Shown: positions 1 to 9,352, counted from the first letter of the stretch. The stretch: 64,000 nt of DNA from Mucilaginibacter auburnensis (GCF_002797815.1 NZ_PGFJ01000001.1:248001-312000); one strand, 5' to 3'. Notes: a model not told the origin generated them from the sequence alone. Made by a program: numbers and translations.

Positions 1-439
1 AAACATCACGCAACTCAGCCGGCTGCGAATAACAATCGGGCATTTTTCGGCCATCGGCAAGGTACTGTGGCCTTGGCGTTACCGAAAAATCAGCCGTTGA
101 ATACATATTGTACCACCAAAACATATTGGCACTGGTAAATGCAGGGTCTTGCTTTTTGGCTTTGTCCCATATTTTTTCACCGTTAACCAACTTGTTAGAT
201 TGCTTCCAGAACTTCACTTCAGAATCTTCACGGTCAAACCAGCCGTTACCTACAATTCCTGTATCAACTGGCCATTTACCGGTAAGATAAGTTGACTGAA
301 CAGCGGTAGTAACAGCAGGCAATACCGGTTCTATGGTGGTAATGTGCCTTTCGGCTATATATTTTTTTAAGAATGGGGTATGCTCGCCAATTACAGATTT
401 TGACAGGCCCACCACATCAATAACAACAGTTTTTTTCAT
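1..439 (-). CDS. Alkaline phosphatase / nucleotide pyrophosphatase family protein, N-terminal part (3' end beyond window)
   Basis: The visible 146 residues begin MKKTVVIDVVGLS with no signal peptide, so a cytoplasmic location is likely. The early Asp in VVIDVVGL fits a metal ligand, and the Thr pair in AVTTAVQSTYLTG fits the nucleophile region of type I phosphodiesterase/nucleotide pyrophosphatase enzymes of the alkaline phosphatase superfamily. The ATG at 439 follows the barrel gene ending at 475 by 35 bases, so it is probably the third gene of a leftward operon. Similar leader-less phosphatases occur in Bacteroidota ebo clusters, but the next genes are outside the window, so this link is only a guess. 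The substrate is unknown. Confidence 0.75.
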   Translation of the reverse strand, partial: MKKTVVIDVVGLSKSVIGEHTPFLKKYIAERHITTIEPVLPAVTTAVQSTYLTGKWPVDTGIVGNGWFDREDSEVKFWKQSNKLVNGEKIWDKAKKQDPAFTSANMFWWYNMYSTADFSVTPRPQYLADGRKMPDCYSQPAELRDV

Positions 440-474
440 AGTATTATTTTCAAAACAACAACGAATGCGGAAGG

Positions 475-1914
475 CTAAAAGTTGTAAATGTAAGCAAACA
501 ACAAGCCCATTGAAAAATGGTGGGCGTGTGTTTTGCCCAATTCGCCTTCTAAAATATTCTCCTCACTCGGCGAATCAAAGTTAATGGATTGTTGGTAGTT
601 ATTGGTTGAACCGTAAGCAAACATAAATCCGGTACGTAAGTTAAACTTCCGCTTTTTTACGTTGGTACCTAATTGCCAGCGAATGTTGTTCCAGTTAGTG
701 GTATTGTATTGATAACCTACGTTATCTTTATTAAGCGCTTCACTGGCGTAACTAAAGTCTGTCCGTACAGAGGCATATCCCGTTACATTGGGCTTTAACA
801 AATAGCTAACACCTACCCCAAAGTTTATTACAGCACGACGTGCATCGGTAAGGTTAAGCAACTGAGGTGAATACAACGCGCTGATAGCGCCCCCTCGTGC
901 AAAGTAATCATTGGTAGCAGTCAGGATGTTGTATAACGGAACGTTTTTAAAATACTCGGTTGTAAAATTAACTTGTCCTTTATTGTTGTTAAAGTCGCGG
1001 GCATAACCCAGCGCTACGCTTACAGGCATTTTCCATGTAGCTGAAAGATTGGTTTGACGGGCATTGGCGAGCAGGTTTACCGGTTCCGGTAAAAAAGAGG
1101 GTTGGATATTGTTTAATTCAACGTCGCTAAGGATAGTACCCTTGCCGTACAAACGCATAGAAGGTGTAGTTAGTAACAAACCCACATGGTTTTTCCCTTC
1201 ATCATATGACAGACCAATTTTAAAGCGCATATTAAGGTGGTAATAATCGGCCTGGTAAGAATCGTGTGCGCTAATGTATGCCGGATAATTTCCGGTTGAC
1301 GTGTTTCTGAAGGCTCGGCTACTGTAATATGCCTGGTAAAAATAATGCCGTAACCCCGATTCGCCTGTGAAACCAAGGGCAACCTTATCCGAAATTTTAA
1401 AGCCCACACTTAACAATGCTGATGTATAACTGGCTTTATTTTGAACCGCGTACTGCCCTAAAAAACTTTCCTTGCCCGGACTCTCATTCTGACTGATGAT
1501 ATCTACATCAGAATTACCTTGCTGATGCGACTGATAGTTTATTTGCGGATCATGTAAAAAAGCGTAACCAATAGTAAAGGCCTTACCCACATTTAAATGC
1601 AGCGTGCCCGATCCCATTACCGGGATAATGTTGGCATACACCGAACGCAGATCTTTACCCGTGCCGGTACCGTTAGCAATTTTTATCAGTTGCCATTGGT
1701 ATAAGTTGCCGCTGATGGATGCGGAGTTTTTCAAAGAATAAGCCAACAGTGCAGGGTTGTAAAAAACCACGCCGCTATCTCGGTTATTGGCAACCACGCC
1801 TCCGGGCATTACAAAACTGCCCGCCGAAAAGTTTGACGACCAGTAATGAGTATCCTGAGCGGATGCATTAAGGGAAAGAATAAGGAAAATAAACAGCAGT
1901 AAACGTTCAATCAT
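475..1914 (-). CDS. Outer-membrane beta-barrel protein, FadL/OMPP1-like
   Basis: A 479-residue protein with a clear signal peptide (MIERLLLFIFLILSLNASA, cut before QD) followed by repeated amphipathic aromatic strands and a C-terminal aromatic residue, as expected for an outer-membrane barrel. The early segment GGVVANNRDSGVVFYNPAL resembles the N-terminal part of FadL-type transporters, in which 'NPA' sits near the hatch. It starts 11 bases after the PI-PLC-like gene stop and precedes the phosphatase gene, so all three are probably co-transcribed. A role in uptake or release of hydrophobic products of the lipase is plausible but inferred. Confidence 0.6.
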   Translation of the reverse strand: MIERLLLFIFLILSLNASAQDTHYWSSNFSAGSFVMPGGVVANNRDSGVVFYNPALLAYSLKNSASISGNLYQWQLIKIANGTGTGKDLRSVYANIIPVMGSGTLHLNVGKAFTIGYAFLHDPQINYQSHQQGNSDVDIISQNESPGKESFLGQYAVQNKASYTSALLSVGFKISDKVALGFTGESGLRHYFYQAYYSSRAFRNTSTGNYPAYISAHDSYQADYYHLNMRFKIGLSYDEGKNHVGLLLTTPSMRLYGKGTILSDVELNNIQPSFLPEPVNLLANARQTNLSATWKMPVSVALGYARDFNNNKGQVNFTTEYFKNVPLYNILTATNDYFARGGAISALYSPQLLNLTDARRAVINFGVGVSYLLKPNVTGYASVRTDFSYASEALNKDNVGYQYNTTNWNNIRWQLGTNVKKRKFNLRTGFMFAYGSTNNYQQSINFDSPSEENILEGELGKTHAHHFSMGLLFAYIYNF

Positions 1915-1925
1915 AAGGTAAGGAT

Positions 1926-3905
1926 CTATTTGCTGTATACAGCGCTTTTGTTCAGCTCAACACAATAATCAGTTATCCAGGCGCCGGCCATATCTACATA
2001 CAAAATATTAGGCTTGTTTTTGTTGTTAATGGTTCCATCCGCTACCCACTCCTTTACTTTAAGCGGGAGCGATTTATTGCCATAAAGCGCCAGATCACGA
2101 ATGCTTTTGTTTTTACGGATCATGTTGGTAAGTAGTATAGCTCCGTTAATGATAGGACTAACACGCTCATCCTGAAAATCATTGCAGATCAGTGCCGCCT
2201 CATCAGCAGCTTGTGTTAATTGCCAATCCAGCCGGATCATGTCATTGTTGTTAACGCCAGCGCTCATTCCTTTAAAAAAGTTTTGTTCAGCCTGCAGCAT
2301 TTTATTAAGCACATTGGTGGCGGCGTAAGCTCGCCTGAAGTTGATAAAAGCATTAGAGCTCTGGTCAATTGTACAATTATCAACCAACTTGTCAGCTTGC
2401 GTATAGCCTTCAAAAGTGATAATAACTTTGCCTGCCACATTGGCCAATGCAGTTTGATGAAGGGGTTTGTTAATCACGTAAACCTGGTCTTTTCCGAGTT
2501 TATCTATCATATAAGCTGCCACGCGTTTCATGGATGCTTCCTTCTCACAAAAGTGGCTGAAGGTTAGCAGCACAAATTCTTTCTTGTTGGTTTGCAAAAA
2601 GTCTTTCATGCCCGTTAAAACGTCATCAAACTTTTCGCCATAACCACCACCAACGGCATCGGCCATACAGTCTGACGAGCTATGTTTGGTATACAATTCT
2701 TTATTAAAATCGCCAATACGCAGATCAAACATTCTTATCCCCTGGTTTAGCTGCATTTTTATGTTTTGTATCTGGGTAAGGGTATTGCACTCATTGATAG
2801 TGCCTTTTTGCTGACCACCCGTAGCCGTGAGTACAGACATTCCGGCATCGTGCGAGCCTGGAATTACGATATCCTTCAAAGTATAATGCATTTTATCAGG
2901 GAAGAAAACATCTTCTATCCATGATGCAGGGTCATAGCTGGTAAAATAACTCAGGCGTATTTTTTTATCCAGGCCAACAAAAGCCAGAATGAATTTTTTA
3001 TCATCAACCGTTGCGATTGATACGGAAACCGCCGTTGTAAAATCATCTGACAAAGCAATAGTCGCGGTAAGCGACCCATCTTTCTTACTTGTAGCATAAT
3101 ACAGGTGGTTATCTTTAGCACCTTTCCATATATAAAACAGCCTATCGGCATCAAAAACGTGATAAATGGCTGGTGTTGAGTTGGAGCGGGCGAAGTTACT
3201 TGCTGGAAGCCAGGTGTCACTGTCCGCCTGATAATCCATGTAATACGCTTTGTTTTCTTTGTATCCTTTGTAAGTAATACGCGCGCTTGATGCAGACAAT
3301 GACACTAAAAAAGGATAATCGGCACTTTTTACATCTGGTATTGCTTTTACTGATGTTTTACCCAGAGTTCCATCAGCATTAATGTTAAATAGCGCGTAAA
3401 CCATTTGGTGTTTTGCCATACCATGGCTCACTATCATTAAGCGTTTACCCAAAGCTACAGACGTAGCACCAGCCGTTAACTTAGCATTCAGATCTGCCGT
3501 GTACACTTTTTGTGTAGCAAAACTGGTATCGGTAGCGTTTATAATATATTTAAATGTGCCATCAGGCGCTATCCAGGTAAGATATAGCCTGCCCCCTGCT
3601 TTACTAAACATTGGCGCAAAGGCAGTTTCGGCATCCTTCACCGGTTCATCATGCTGTGAAGCTATTTTGGCATATTGCCTGCCCAGGTAACGTAAATTTA
3701 TTTTTCCTGTAGGTCCGGCCTCTTTCCATGCTGTAAAAAAACCTCCCTTATAATTGGTAATATCAATAGCCTTGTCTGTTGCAGCTGCTAACGTTAGATC
3801 AATAGGTTCGCCAAAACTGAGGCTTTGCGCATACAACTTAACTTGCGTTAATGCAATAAATACAATTAGAATAAGGGTGGTTTTACTATATAATTTTAAT
3901 TTCAC
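1926..3905 (-). CDS. Secreted PI-PLC X-domain protein with N-terminal propeller-like region
   Basis: Signal peptide (about 1-26, ending VKLYAQS). Residues about 30-330 hold repeated blocks rich in W, Y and 'D.K.F' resembling a sialidase-type beta-propeller. The C-terminal half shows phosphatidylinositol-specific phospholipase C X-box features: DIVIPGSHDAGM with the first catalytic His, then MFDLRIG, then EFVLLTFSHF. Such enzymes cleave phosphoinositides or glycosyl-phosphatidylinositol-like lipids without calcium. The start is GTG at 3905, directly followed by a Lys-rich n-region. First gene of an apparent three-gene operon with the barrel and the phosphatase. Substrate not readable from sequence. 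Confidence 0.72.
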   Translation of the reverse strand: MKLKLYSKTTLILIVFIALTQVKLYAQSLSFGEPIDLTLAAATDKAIDITNYKGGFFTAWKEAGPTGKINLRYLGRQYAKIASQHDEPVKDAETAFAPMFSKAGGRLYLTWIAPDGTFKYIINATDTSFATQKVYTADLNAKLTAGATSVALGKRLMIVSHGMAKHQMVYALFNINADGTLGKTSVKAIPDVKSADYPFLVSLSASSARITYKGYKENKAYYMDYQADSDTWLPASNFARSNSTPAIYHVFDADRLFYIWKGAKDNHLYYATSKKDGSLTATIALSDDFTTAVSVSIATVDDKKFILAFVGLDKKIRLSYFTSYDPASWIEDVFFPDKMHYTLKDIVIPGSHDAGMSVLTATGGQQKGTINECNTLTQIQNIKMQLNQGIRMFDLRIGDFNKELYTKHSSSDCMADAVGGGYGEKFDDVLTGMKDFLQTNKKEFVLLTFSHFCEKEASMKRVAAYMIDKLGKDQVYVINKPLHQTALANVAGKVIITFEGYTQADKLVDNCTIDQSSNAFINFRRAYAATNVLNKMLQAEQNFFKGMSAGVNNNDMIRLDWQLTQAADEAALICNDFQDERVSPIINGAILLTNMIRKNKSIRDLALYGNKSLPLKVKEWVADGTINNKNKPNILYVDMAGAWITDYCVELNKSAVYSK

Positions 3906-4051
3906 AGAGAGCAGATATAATTGGCTTTTTATTACTTGCTAAGTTAAAATTTTAAGCCAATATGTAAAGACAATGCCACATATTCACTTGAAAACTCAAA
4001 TACAACAAGCATATCTGCACATCAGCTCATTTACACATCCGCTCATTTGCT

Positions 4052-4059
4052 TACCTTTG
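4052..4059 (+). promoter_or_regulatory. Bacteroidota -7 element TACCTTTG ahead of rlmD
   Basis: TACCTTTG matches the TAnnTTTG consensus and ends five bases before the ATG at 4065, implying an almost leaderless mRNA. This rules out the upstream in-frame TTG (4047) as the start. No clear TTG -33 box is seen. Confidence 0.5.
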
Positions 4060-4064
4060 CTGCA

Positions 4065-5483
4065 ATGAGCAGAGGTAAAGGAGCAAAAAACCAAACGTTT
4101 GAGAATGTAAGCATTATTGACATTGCCGAAGAAGGCAAAGGAGTTGGTAAGGCCGATGATTTTGTATTATTTGTTGAAAAAGCTGTACCCGGCGATGTGG
4201 CCGACGTGCAGGTATATCGCAGCAAAAAAAACTTCGGCGAAGCTAAAATTATAGCTTTAAAGCAGCCAAGCGCTCACCGCGTGCAGGCATTTTGTGAACA
4301 CTTTGGCACATGCGGCGGTTGCAAATGGCAACACATGACCTATGATGCGCAGCTGCAGTTCAAACAAAAAACAGTTGCAGAGGCACTTGGTCGTTTGGCA
4401 AAAATTGACGTAAGCGGCATGCTGCCTATTGTAGCATCGCCAGAAGATAGATACTATCGCAATAAACTGGAGTTTACCTTCAGTAACAAGCGCTGGCTGT
4501 ATGACGGCGAGAACCGCGAAGATGCCGACCTTAACATGAATGCGCTGGGTTTTCACATTCCGGGCCGTTTTGACAAGATTTTAGATGTTAGACACTGCTA
4601 CCTGCAAGCCGATCCGTCAAACAGCGTCCGCAACAGCATTGACAGCTTTGCCCGCGCTAATGGATATAGCTATTATGATCTGCGTAACCACGAAGGTAAC
4701 CTGCGTAACCTGATTATCCGTACCTCATCAACAGGTGAGTTAATGGTAATAGTGGTTTTTGCTTACGCCGATGACGAGCAGGTAAATAAATTGATGAGTT
4801 TTGTTGAGGCCGAGTTTCCGCAGATCACATCGTTGCTGTACATTTTGAACCATAAAAAGAACGATACCATTTTTGACCAGGAAGTAAACGTGTGGAAAGG
4901 ACGGGATTTTATCTACGAGGAGATGAATGGCATTAAGTTTCGCATTGGGCCAAAATCATTTTATCAAACCAACTCGGCGCAGGCATTGCGCTTGTATGAG
5001 ATAACGCGCGACCTTGCACAACTTAAAGCCGATGACCTGGTTTATGACCTGTATACCGGCGCGGGCACCATTGCTAACTTTGTTGCAGGTTCGGTAAAAG
5101 AGGTAGTTGGTGTAGAGTACGTACCGGATGCAATTGAAGATGCCAAAATTAACAGCGCCATTAACAATATTGCCAACACCAAATTTTACGCAGGCGACAT
5201 GAAAGACGTGCTCTCGGCAAATTTTGTAGCCGAGCATGGCAAGCCGGATGTTATCATTACCGACCCACCGCGTGCAGGTATGCATGCAGATGTTGTAGCC
5301 CGTTTGATGAAAATTGAGGCGCCAACTGTTGTTTATGTAAGCTGTAATGTGGCCACTCAAGCACGTGATCTGTTGGTGCTAAAGGAAAAATACGACGTAG
5401 TTACCATACAGCCGGTTGATATGTTCCCACATACGCAGCACGTGGAAAACGTGGTTTTATTAAGAATTAAAAAGCAAGAGTAA
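4065..5483 (+). CDS. rlmD: 23S rRNA (uracil-5-)-methyltransferase RlmD-like
   Basis: A 472-residue SAM-dependent RNA methyltransferase. An N-terminal TRAM domain (about 10-65) is followed by an iron-sulfur cysteine set (CEHFGTCGGCKWQ, plus a later HCYL), a central RNA-binding part, a Rossmann domain with YDLYTGAGTI, the motif TDPPRAGM, and the catalytic CysAsn region VYVSCNVATQ near the C terminus. The family methylates a uracil at C5 in 23S rRNA (U1939 in E. coli); paralogs RlmC and TrmA differ in cluster and substrate, so exact uridine specificity is inferred. The ATG at 4065 (MSRGKGAKN) is preferred to TTG 4047 because of the promoter position. The next gene follows after five bases. Confidence 0.85.
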   Translation: MSRGKGAKNQTFENVSIIDIAEEGKGVGKADDFVLFVEKAVPGDVADVQVYRSKKNFGEAKIIALKQPSAHRVQAFCEHFGTCGGCKWQHMTYDAQLQFKQKTVAEALGRLAKIDVSGMLPIVASPEDRYYRNKLEFTFSNKRWLYDGENREDADLNMNALGFHIPGRFDKILDVRHCYLQADPSNSVRNSIDSFARANGYSYYDLRNHEGNLRNLIIRTSSTGELMVIVVFAYADDEQVNKLMSFVEAEFPQITSLLYILNHKKNDTIFDQEVNVWKGRDFIYEEMNGIKFRIGPKSFYQTNSAQALRLYEITRDLAQLKADDLVYDLYTGAGTIANFVAGSVKEVVGVEYVPDAIEDAKINSAINNIANTKFYAGDMKDVLSANFVAEHGKPDVIITDPPRAGMHADVVARLMKIEAPTVVYVSCNVATQARDLLVLKEKYDVVTIQPVDMFPHTQHVENVVLLRIKKQE

Positions 5484-5488
5484 GAAAG

Positions 5489-5887
5489 ATGAATCCGGAA
5501 GATTTGCTTAATGAAGGTGCCGGTCAGCAGCAGAAAAAAGCGGCACCAAGTCCGCTGATAAGTTTAGAGCGTGACCTAAAAGAGTTTAACGACGCACTAC
5601 ACGAAGTTGCTGTTGAAATAATAGTAGAGGGGCTGTCAAAATATCCCATTTTTGTTGCACATCAGCATGAACTAAAACTGGGTGAGGTGATTTTAGACCG
5701 CCATGAACTGAATGCCGAGTGGACCATACATGCCTCAACATTAGAAGAGTTTGTTGAGCGCGGCGTTATAAAACCCGAGCTTAAAGAACGCTTTATTACC
5801 AGTTACAAAAGCCCTAAAGATTATATGTGCGTGTTTGTGGTGGTACCCGAAGGAGCAAACTTTGTATACTATCCATACATAAAATAA
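5489..5887 (+). CDS. Conserved protein of unknown function, co-transcribed with rlmD
   Basis: A 132-residue soluble protein with no signal peptide or membrane segment. After a polar N terminus, the middle is acidic and helical (ISLERDLKEFNDALHEVAVEIIVEGLSKYPIFVAH) and the C terminus is strand-rich, ending FVYYPYIK. I recognise the general look of a Bacteroidota-only family but no named domain. The five-base gap to rlmD indicates translational coupling in one operon, which might hint at an RNA- or ribosome-related role, but nothing in the residues supports a specific function. Confidence 0.7.
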   Translation: MNPEDLLNEGAGQQQKKAAPSPLISLERDLKEFNDALHEVAVEIIVEGLSKYPIFVAHQHELKLGEVILDRHELNAEWTIHASTLEEFVERGVIKPELKERFITSYKSPKDYMCVFVVVPEGANFVYYPYIK

Positions 5888-5934
5888 CAGCAGCTTTACC
5901 AACTTAAAAGTTTGAATTGTTGTAAAGTTGCCCC

Positions 5935-5942
5935 TATATTTA
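5935..5942 (+). promoter_or_regulatory. Probable promoter (-7 TATATTTA) for the phosphoribosyltransferase gene
   Basis: TATATTTA resembles TAnnTTTG with the last base changed, with TTG triplets upstream (5919-5930). It lies about 55 bases before the ATG at 5998, in the only gap between the rlmD operon and this gene. Confidence 0.35.
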
Positions 5943-5997
5943 CGCTGACGTTAACTTCTGCAAAACAGATATAGTCACTCATACAATTCTGCCAATA

Positions 5998-6513
5998 ATG
6001 GAATCTGCAAGTAAAAACCTGTTAATACTCAATAAACAACAAATTCAGCAAAAAATTGACCGTATTGCTTATCAAATACTGGAAGACAATTTTGATGAAG
6101 AAGAAGTGTTGTTGGCTGGTATGCTTCCACGTGGTGGCCACTTAGCTAAACGCATCAAAAATGTTTTAGATGAGATTGCTCCTTTTAAAAGCAAACTGGT
6201 TAGTATTGAAATTGATCGTTTAAGCAGCAGCCTGGATGCAAAAATTGATTTCGAGCTGGAAGAGTGCAATAACAAAGTTGTTATTTTGGTTGATGACGTA
6301 TTGAACAGCGGAAAATCATTAGCCTATGGCTTTGGCGTTTTTTTAGATGCTCCATTAAAAAAGCTGCGCACTGTTGTATTGGTTGATCGCAACCACAAAA
6401 ACTTTCCTGTAAATACCGACTACGCAGGTATTGCGTTATCAACTATTATAAAGCAGCATATTGATGTTGTTCTTGATGAGGAAGGGCAAGAAGACGCTGT
6501 TTATTTAAGATAA
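5998..6513 (+). CDS. Phosphoribosyltransferase family protein (PyrR-like)
   Basis: A 171-residue protein with the PRPP-binding loop VVILVDDVLNSGKSLAYG (the DDVLNSGKS core is the type I phosphoribosyltransferase motif) preceded by the flexible-loop segment and LLAGMLPRGGHLA, the usual first-loop region. Size and layout match small PyrR/hypoxanthine-type transferases, which move a ribose-phosphate from PRPP to a base, or in PyrR sense UMP/UTP. No pyr genes are adjacent, so neither the base specificity nor a regulatory role can be set. It appears to be a single-gene transcript. Confidence 0.75.
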   Translation: MESASKNLLILNKQQIQQKIDRIAYQILEDNFDEEEVLLAGMLPRGGHLAKRIKNVLDEIAPFKSKLVSIEIDRLSSSLDAKIDFELEECNNKVVILVDDVLNSGKSLAYGFGVFLDAPLKKLRTVVLVDRNHKNFPVNTDYAGIALSTIIKQHIDVVLDEEGQEDAVYLR

Positions 6514-6599
6514 GTTTATACGGGAATTAATTTTCATATAAAATACATAAGCACTATTGCAACAAAAGCAATTGCTGCTTTTAATCCCTGTTTCTACCT

Positions 6600-7685
6600 A
6601 TGGCAGAGAAGATAAAAATACTGTACCTCGACGACGAGATAGATAACTTGACGGGCTTTAAAGCCACATTTAGGTTGGACTATCAGGTTTTTACTGCTGT
6701 TAACGTACAGGGAGCGTTAGACTATCTTTCACAACACCCCGACATCAGGATAGTATTTTGCGACCAACGAATGCCCGGCAAAACAGGTGTGGAATTTTTT
6801 GAAGAAATACGAATTGCTTTTCCTGCTCCTATCCGCATACTTATTACGGCTTATACCGATGTTGAGTCTGTTATTGATGCTATTAACCGCGGCAACATAT
6901 TCAGGTTTATCAGAAAACCATGGGATGCAGCGGAAGTAATTTCCGCAATTGATGAGGCTAACAAGTTTTATCAGGCTAATTCAGTACTCACCATCAAAAA
7001 TGAAGAGCTGCGTAAAGCTTATGCCGAGCTGGACAAGTTTGCTTACAGTGTGAGTCACGATATACGCGGACCATTATCCGGCGTTTTAGGCGCCATTAAC
7101 GCTGCAAGGGAAATACATGACATTAATGAGATGAAAGAGATGCTTTTCCTTATGGAAAAGTCTCTTAAAAAGCTGGACAACTACATCATCTCTATGCATG
7201 ATTACTATAGTTTACAACGTGGAGAACTTCGCATTACTGACGTTGACTTTAACCAGCTGGCAGATGAGCTGAGGGATGTTTTTAAAGTAATGGCCGGTAC
7301 GGGCAGTGTTGATTTTAATATAACGGTTGATCAAAGAGAGCCTTTTAGAAGCGATATTGGACCATTAAAGTTAGTATTGAACAACCTGCTTTCTAACGCG
7401 TTTAAATACCAGGACAAGGGCAGTGACGAAAAAAAGGTTGAATTGACCATACTGGTTTTCAGAGGAGTGGCCCAAATAGAGGTGAAAGATACCGGCATTG
7501 GTATTTTAGGCAGCCACATAAGCGAAATTTTTACACTTTTTTATCGTGCAAGTTCGCAACAGGCAGGTTCGGGCTTTGGCTTGTATAACGTTAAAAGCGC
7601 TTTGTTGAAGTTAAATGGCAACATTGAAGTAAACTCTGCACTTAACAAAGGCACCACATTTAAGGTAACTATCCCTACTAAATAA
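6600..7685 (+). CDS. Response regulator-histidine kinase hybrid (REC-HisKA-HATPase)
   Basis: Residues 1-120 form a receiver domain with phospho-acceptor D55 in FCDQRMPG and the conserved Lys in IRKPW. A linker helix leads to a dimerisation/histidine domain with H153 in SVSHDIRGPLS, then an ATPase domain with N-box LNNLLSNAFKY, G1 VKDTGIGI and G2 GSGFGLYN. No membrane segment, so it is a cytoplasmic kinase controlled through its own receiver. The next gene, a stand-alone receiver, starts ten bases after its stop and is the obvious phosphotransfer partner. The signal sensed is unknown. Confidence 0.88.
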   Translation: MAEKIKILYLDDEIDNLTGFKATFRLDYQVFTAVNVQGALDYLSQHPDIRIVFCDQRMPGKTGVEFFEEIRIAFPAPIRILITAYTDVESVIDAINRGNIFRFIRKPWDAAEVISAIDEANKFYQANSVLTIKNEELRKAYAELDKFAYSVSHDIRGPLSGVLGAINAAREIHDINEMKEMLFLMEKSLKKLDNYIISMHDYYSLQRGELRITDVDFNQLADELRDVFKVMAGTGSVDFNITVDQREPFRSDIGPLKLVLNNLLSNAFKYQDKGSDEKKVELTILVFRGVAQIEVKDTGIGILGSHISEIFTLFYRASSQQAGSGFGLYNVKSALLKLNGNIEVNSALNKGTTFKVTIPTK

Positions 7686-7694
7686 ATAATTACA

Positions 7695-8117
7695 ATGAAC
7701 CTCTCTTTTATAGTGATTGACGATACCGAACTTGATCAGTTCATAGCCAAAAGAATGATTGGCCAGGCGGGTAAACACTTTGAGGTTAAAAGCTTTTACG
7801 AGGCGCGGTCTGCATTTGAATTTATAAAAAGTGAAAGTGAACTATTAAGTGCAGATGTGGCTACACTTGTTTTGCTTGATATGTATATGCCGGTAATGAA
7901 CGGCTATGACTTTTTAGAGGCCTTTGAAACACTTGACCCAAAAGTACAAGACAAGTATTATATTGTAGCCCTGACATCGTCTGTTGATAGAACAGATAAC
8001 GCGCGCTTCAGATCATACAAAAGTGTAAAAGGTGTGCTGTGCAAGCCGCTATCAGCAACAGACCTTACAAGTGTGATAACCCGCATGATAGCCGAAAAAG
8101 GGATCGTAATCCCTTAA
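7695..8117 (+). CDS. Single-domain response regulator
   Basis: A 140-residue receiver with acidic pocket VIDDTE, phospho-acceptor D62 in VLLDMYMPVMNG, and the conserved switch Thr/Ser (ALTSS) and Lys (LCKPLS). No output domain, so it works by protein contact or as a phosphorelay intermediate. It follows the REC-kinase hybrid by ten bases (same operon) and converges with the opposite-strand regulator, whose stop is six bases away. Similar to the single receiver at 29176, suggesting a family of paralogs. Confidence 0.88.
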   Translation: MNLSFIVIDDTELDQFIAKRMIGQAGKHFEVKSFYEARSAFEFIKSESELLSADVATLVLLDMYMPVMNGYDFLEAFETLDPKVQDKYYIVALTSSVDRTDNARFRSYKSVKGVLCKPLSATDLTSVITRMIAEKGIVIP

Positions 8118-8122
8118 TGAAT

Positions 8123-8587
8123 TTATGACAGCAGTCTTTGCCTCAGCAAAAACTCTAACTGATCATTAGAAGTTCCCAACTGCTCATTCTCCTCTTTTAG
8201 TTTTTGTTTTTGCAGGTAAATAGCATAAGCCTGAGCAATTGTATCATCAAGTTCCTGCTCGTTCCACGGTTTAGTAAGATAGTGAAATATCTTTCCTTTA
8301 TTAACCGCGTCAACAACCGCGTTCATATCAGTGTAACCGGTAAGAAGTATGCGCATAGGGTCAGGAAATTTTCCAATTACCTGCTCCAAAAACTCAACAC
8401 CAGTCATATTGGGCATACGCTGGTCTGTAATAATGATCTCGATCGGCTTTTCGGCCATTATTTTGAGCGCTTCTTCACCGCTTAGCGCAGTGTACACCTG
8501 ATATTTGATCCTGAATACAGATTTAAACGAAAACAGGTTGTTCTCTTCGTCGTCTACATAAAGTATCGCTATCTTTTTTTCGGCCAT
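8123..8587 (-). CDS. Response regulator with C-terminal coiled-coil tail
   Basis: A 154-residue receiver: LYVDDEE acidic pocket, D55 in IITDQRMPN, and LTKPW carrying the conserved Lys. The region about 120-150 (LQKQKLKEENEQLGTS) is a predicted coiled coil and probably a dimerisation or docking tail. The receiver is clearly homologous to that of the hybrid kinase at 6600 (DQRMP..TGVEF shared), which suggests duplication within this cluster. Convergent with the receiver gene at 7695. Confidence 0.85.
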   Translation of the reverse strand: MAEKKIAILYVDDEENNLFSFKSVFRIKYQVYTALSGEEALKIMAEKPIEIIITDQRMPNMTGVEFLEQVIGKFPDPMRILLTGYTDMNAVVDAVNKGKIFHYLTKPWNEQELDDTIAQAYAIYLQKQKLKEENEQLGTSNDQLEFLLRQRLLS

Positions 8588-8679
8588 AATCAGGTAAATA
8601 TTAGGGATGCGTTATAATACAAACGCCTGTCAAATATAAAAAGTTTATATTCAACAGGCGTTAGCGCAAATAAAAGCTA

Positions 8680-9264
8680 TTAAAATATTACTTTTCCGAA
8701 CGAGGTTACCAGCGAGCCAATACGTACAGCATCAAAAATGCGTTCTTCGGTAGTGCCTAACTTAATTAATGAATCTTCGTGCGCGTTAACACACATTTCG
8801 CAGCCATTAACTGCAGAAATTGTTAAACTCATCAGCTCAAAAAACTCCTTACCGGTTACAGGCTTCATCATTAACTGCATGCGTATGCGCGCAGGTATCT
8901 GGCTATATTTTTCTTTTTGAGTAAAGTGCCTGAAACGGTAAAACACATTGTTTGAGGCCAGCAGTGATGCGCAGCCTACAGCTTCTGCAATTTCTTCAGC
9001 AGTTGCGCCATTTTTTTCCGCAGTAGCGGTATAAAAATTTATCAGGGGCGTGTTATTGTTATTAACTGCTGTTGATAGTCCGAGCAACGCGCACTCTTTC
9101 TCGGTTAAATGAGCCGATGTTAGCGTGCTGGTAAAATTAAGTTTCAAATCGCGCACATAACGCGATTCACCTTTTTCAAGCAAGCTTAAACTGGCGTTGC
9201 GGTAGCTGTTATCTAACCCTAACGTTTGTAACAACTCGCTTATTGTTTCGGTAGTTTCGTTCAT
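8680..9264 (-). CDS. AhpD-like / carboxymuconolactone decarboxylase family protein
   Basis: An all-helical 194-residue protein with the redox motif NGCEMCVNAHE (CxxC followed by His), the signature of AhpD-type alkylhydroperoxidases. In that family the Cys pair reduces peroxides or recycles AhpC. It lies 88 bases downstream of the peroxiredoxin gene on the same strand, so the two probably form a peroxide-detoxifying pair; that pairing is inferred from position. Residues about 1-70 are longer than in minimal members. Confidence 0.78.
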   Translation of the reverse strand: MNETTETISELLQTLGLDNSYRNASLSLLEKGESRYVRDLKLNFTSTLTSAHLTEKECALLGLSTAVNNNNTPLINFYTATAEKNGATAEEIAEAVGCASLLASNNVFYRFRHFTQKEKYSQIPARIRMQLMMKPVTGKEFFELMSLTISAVNGCEMCVNAHEDSLIKLGTTEERIFDAVRIGSLVTSFGKVIF

Positions 9265-9352
9265 ATAAAATTGAATATCAATTACTTATGTTTTTCAAGA
9301 TATAAAAAATATCCCCGAAACTATTTGCACCGGGGATACTATTATATTGAAA

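Noticed and set aside
4047..4064. TTG start extending RlmD by six residues
   Set aside because: The -7 element covers this stretch; ATG 4065 is the first usable codon.
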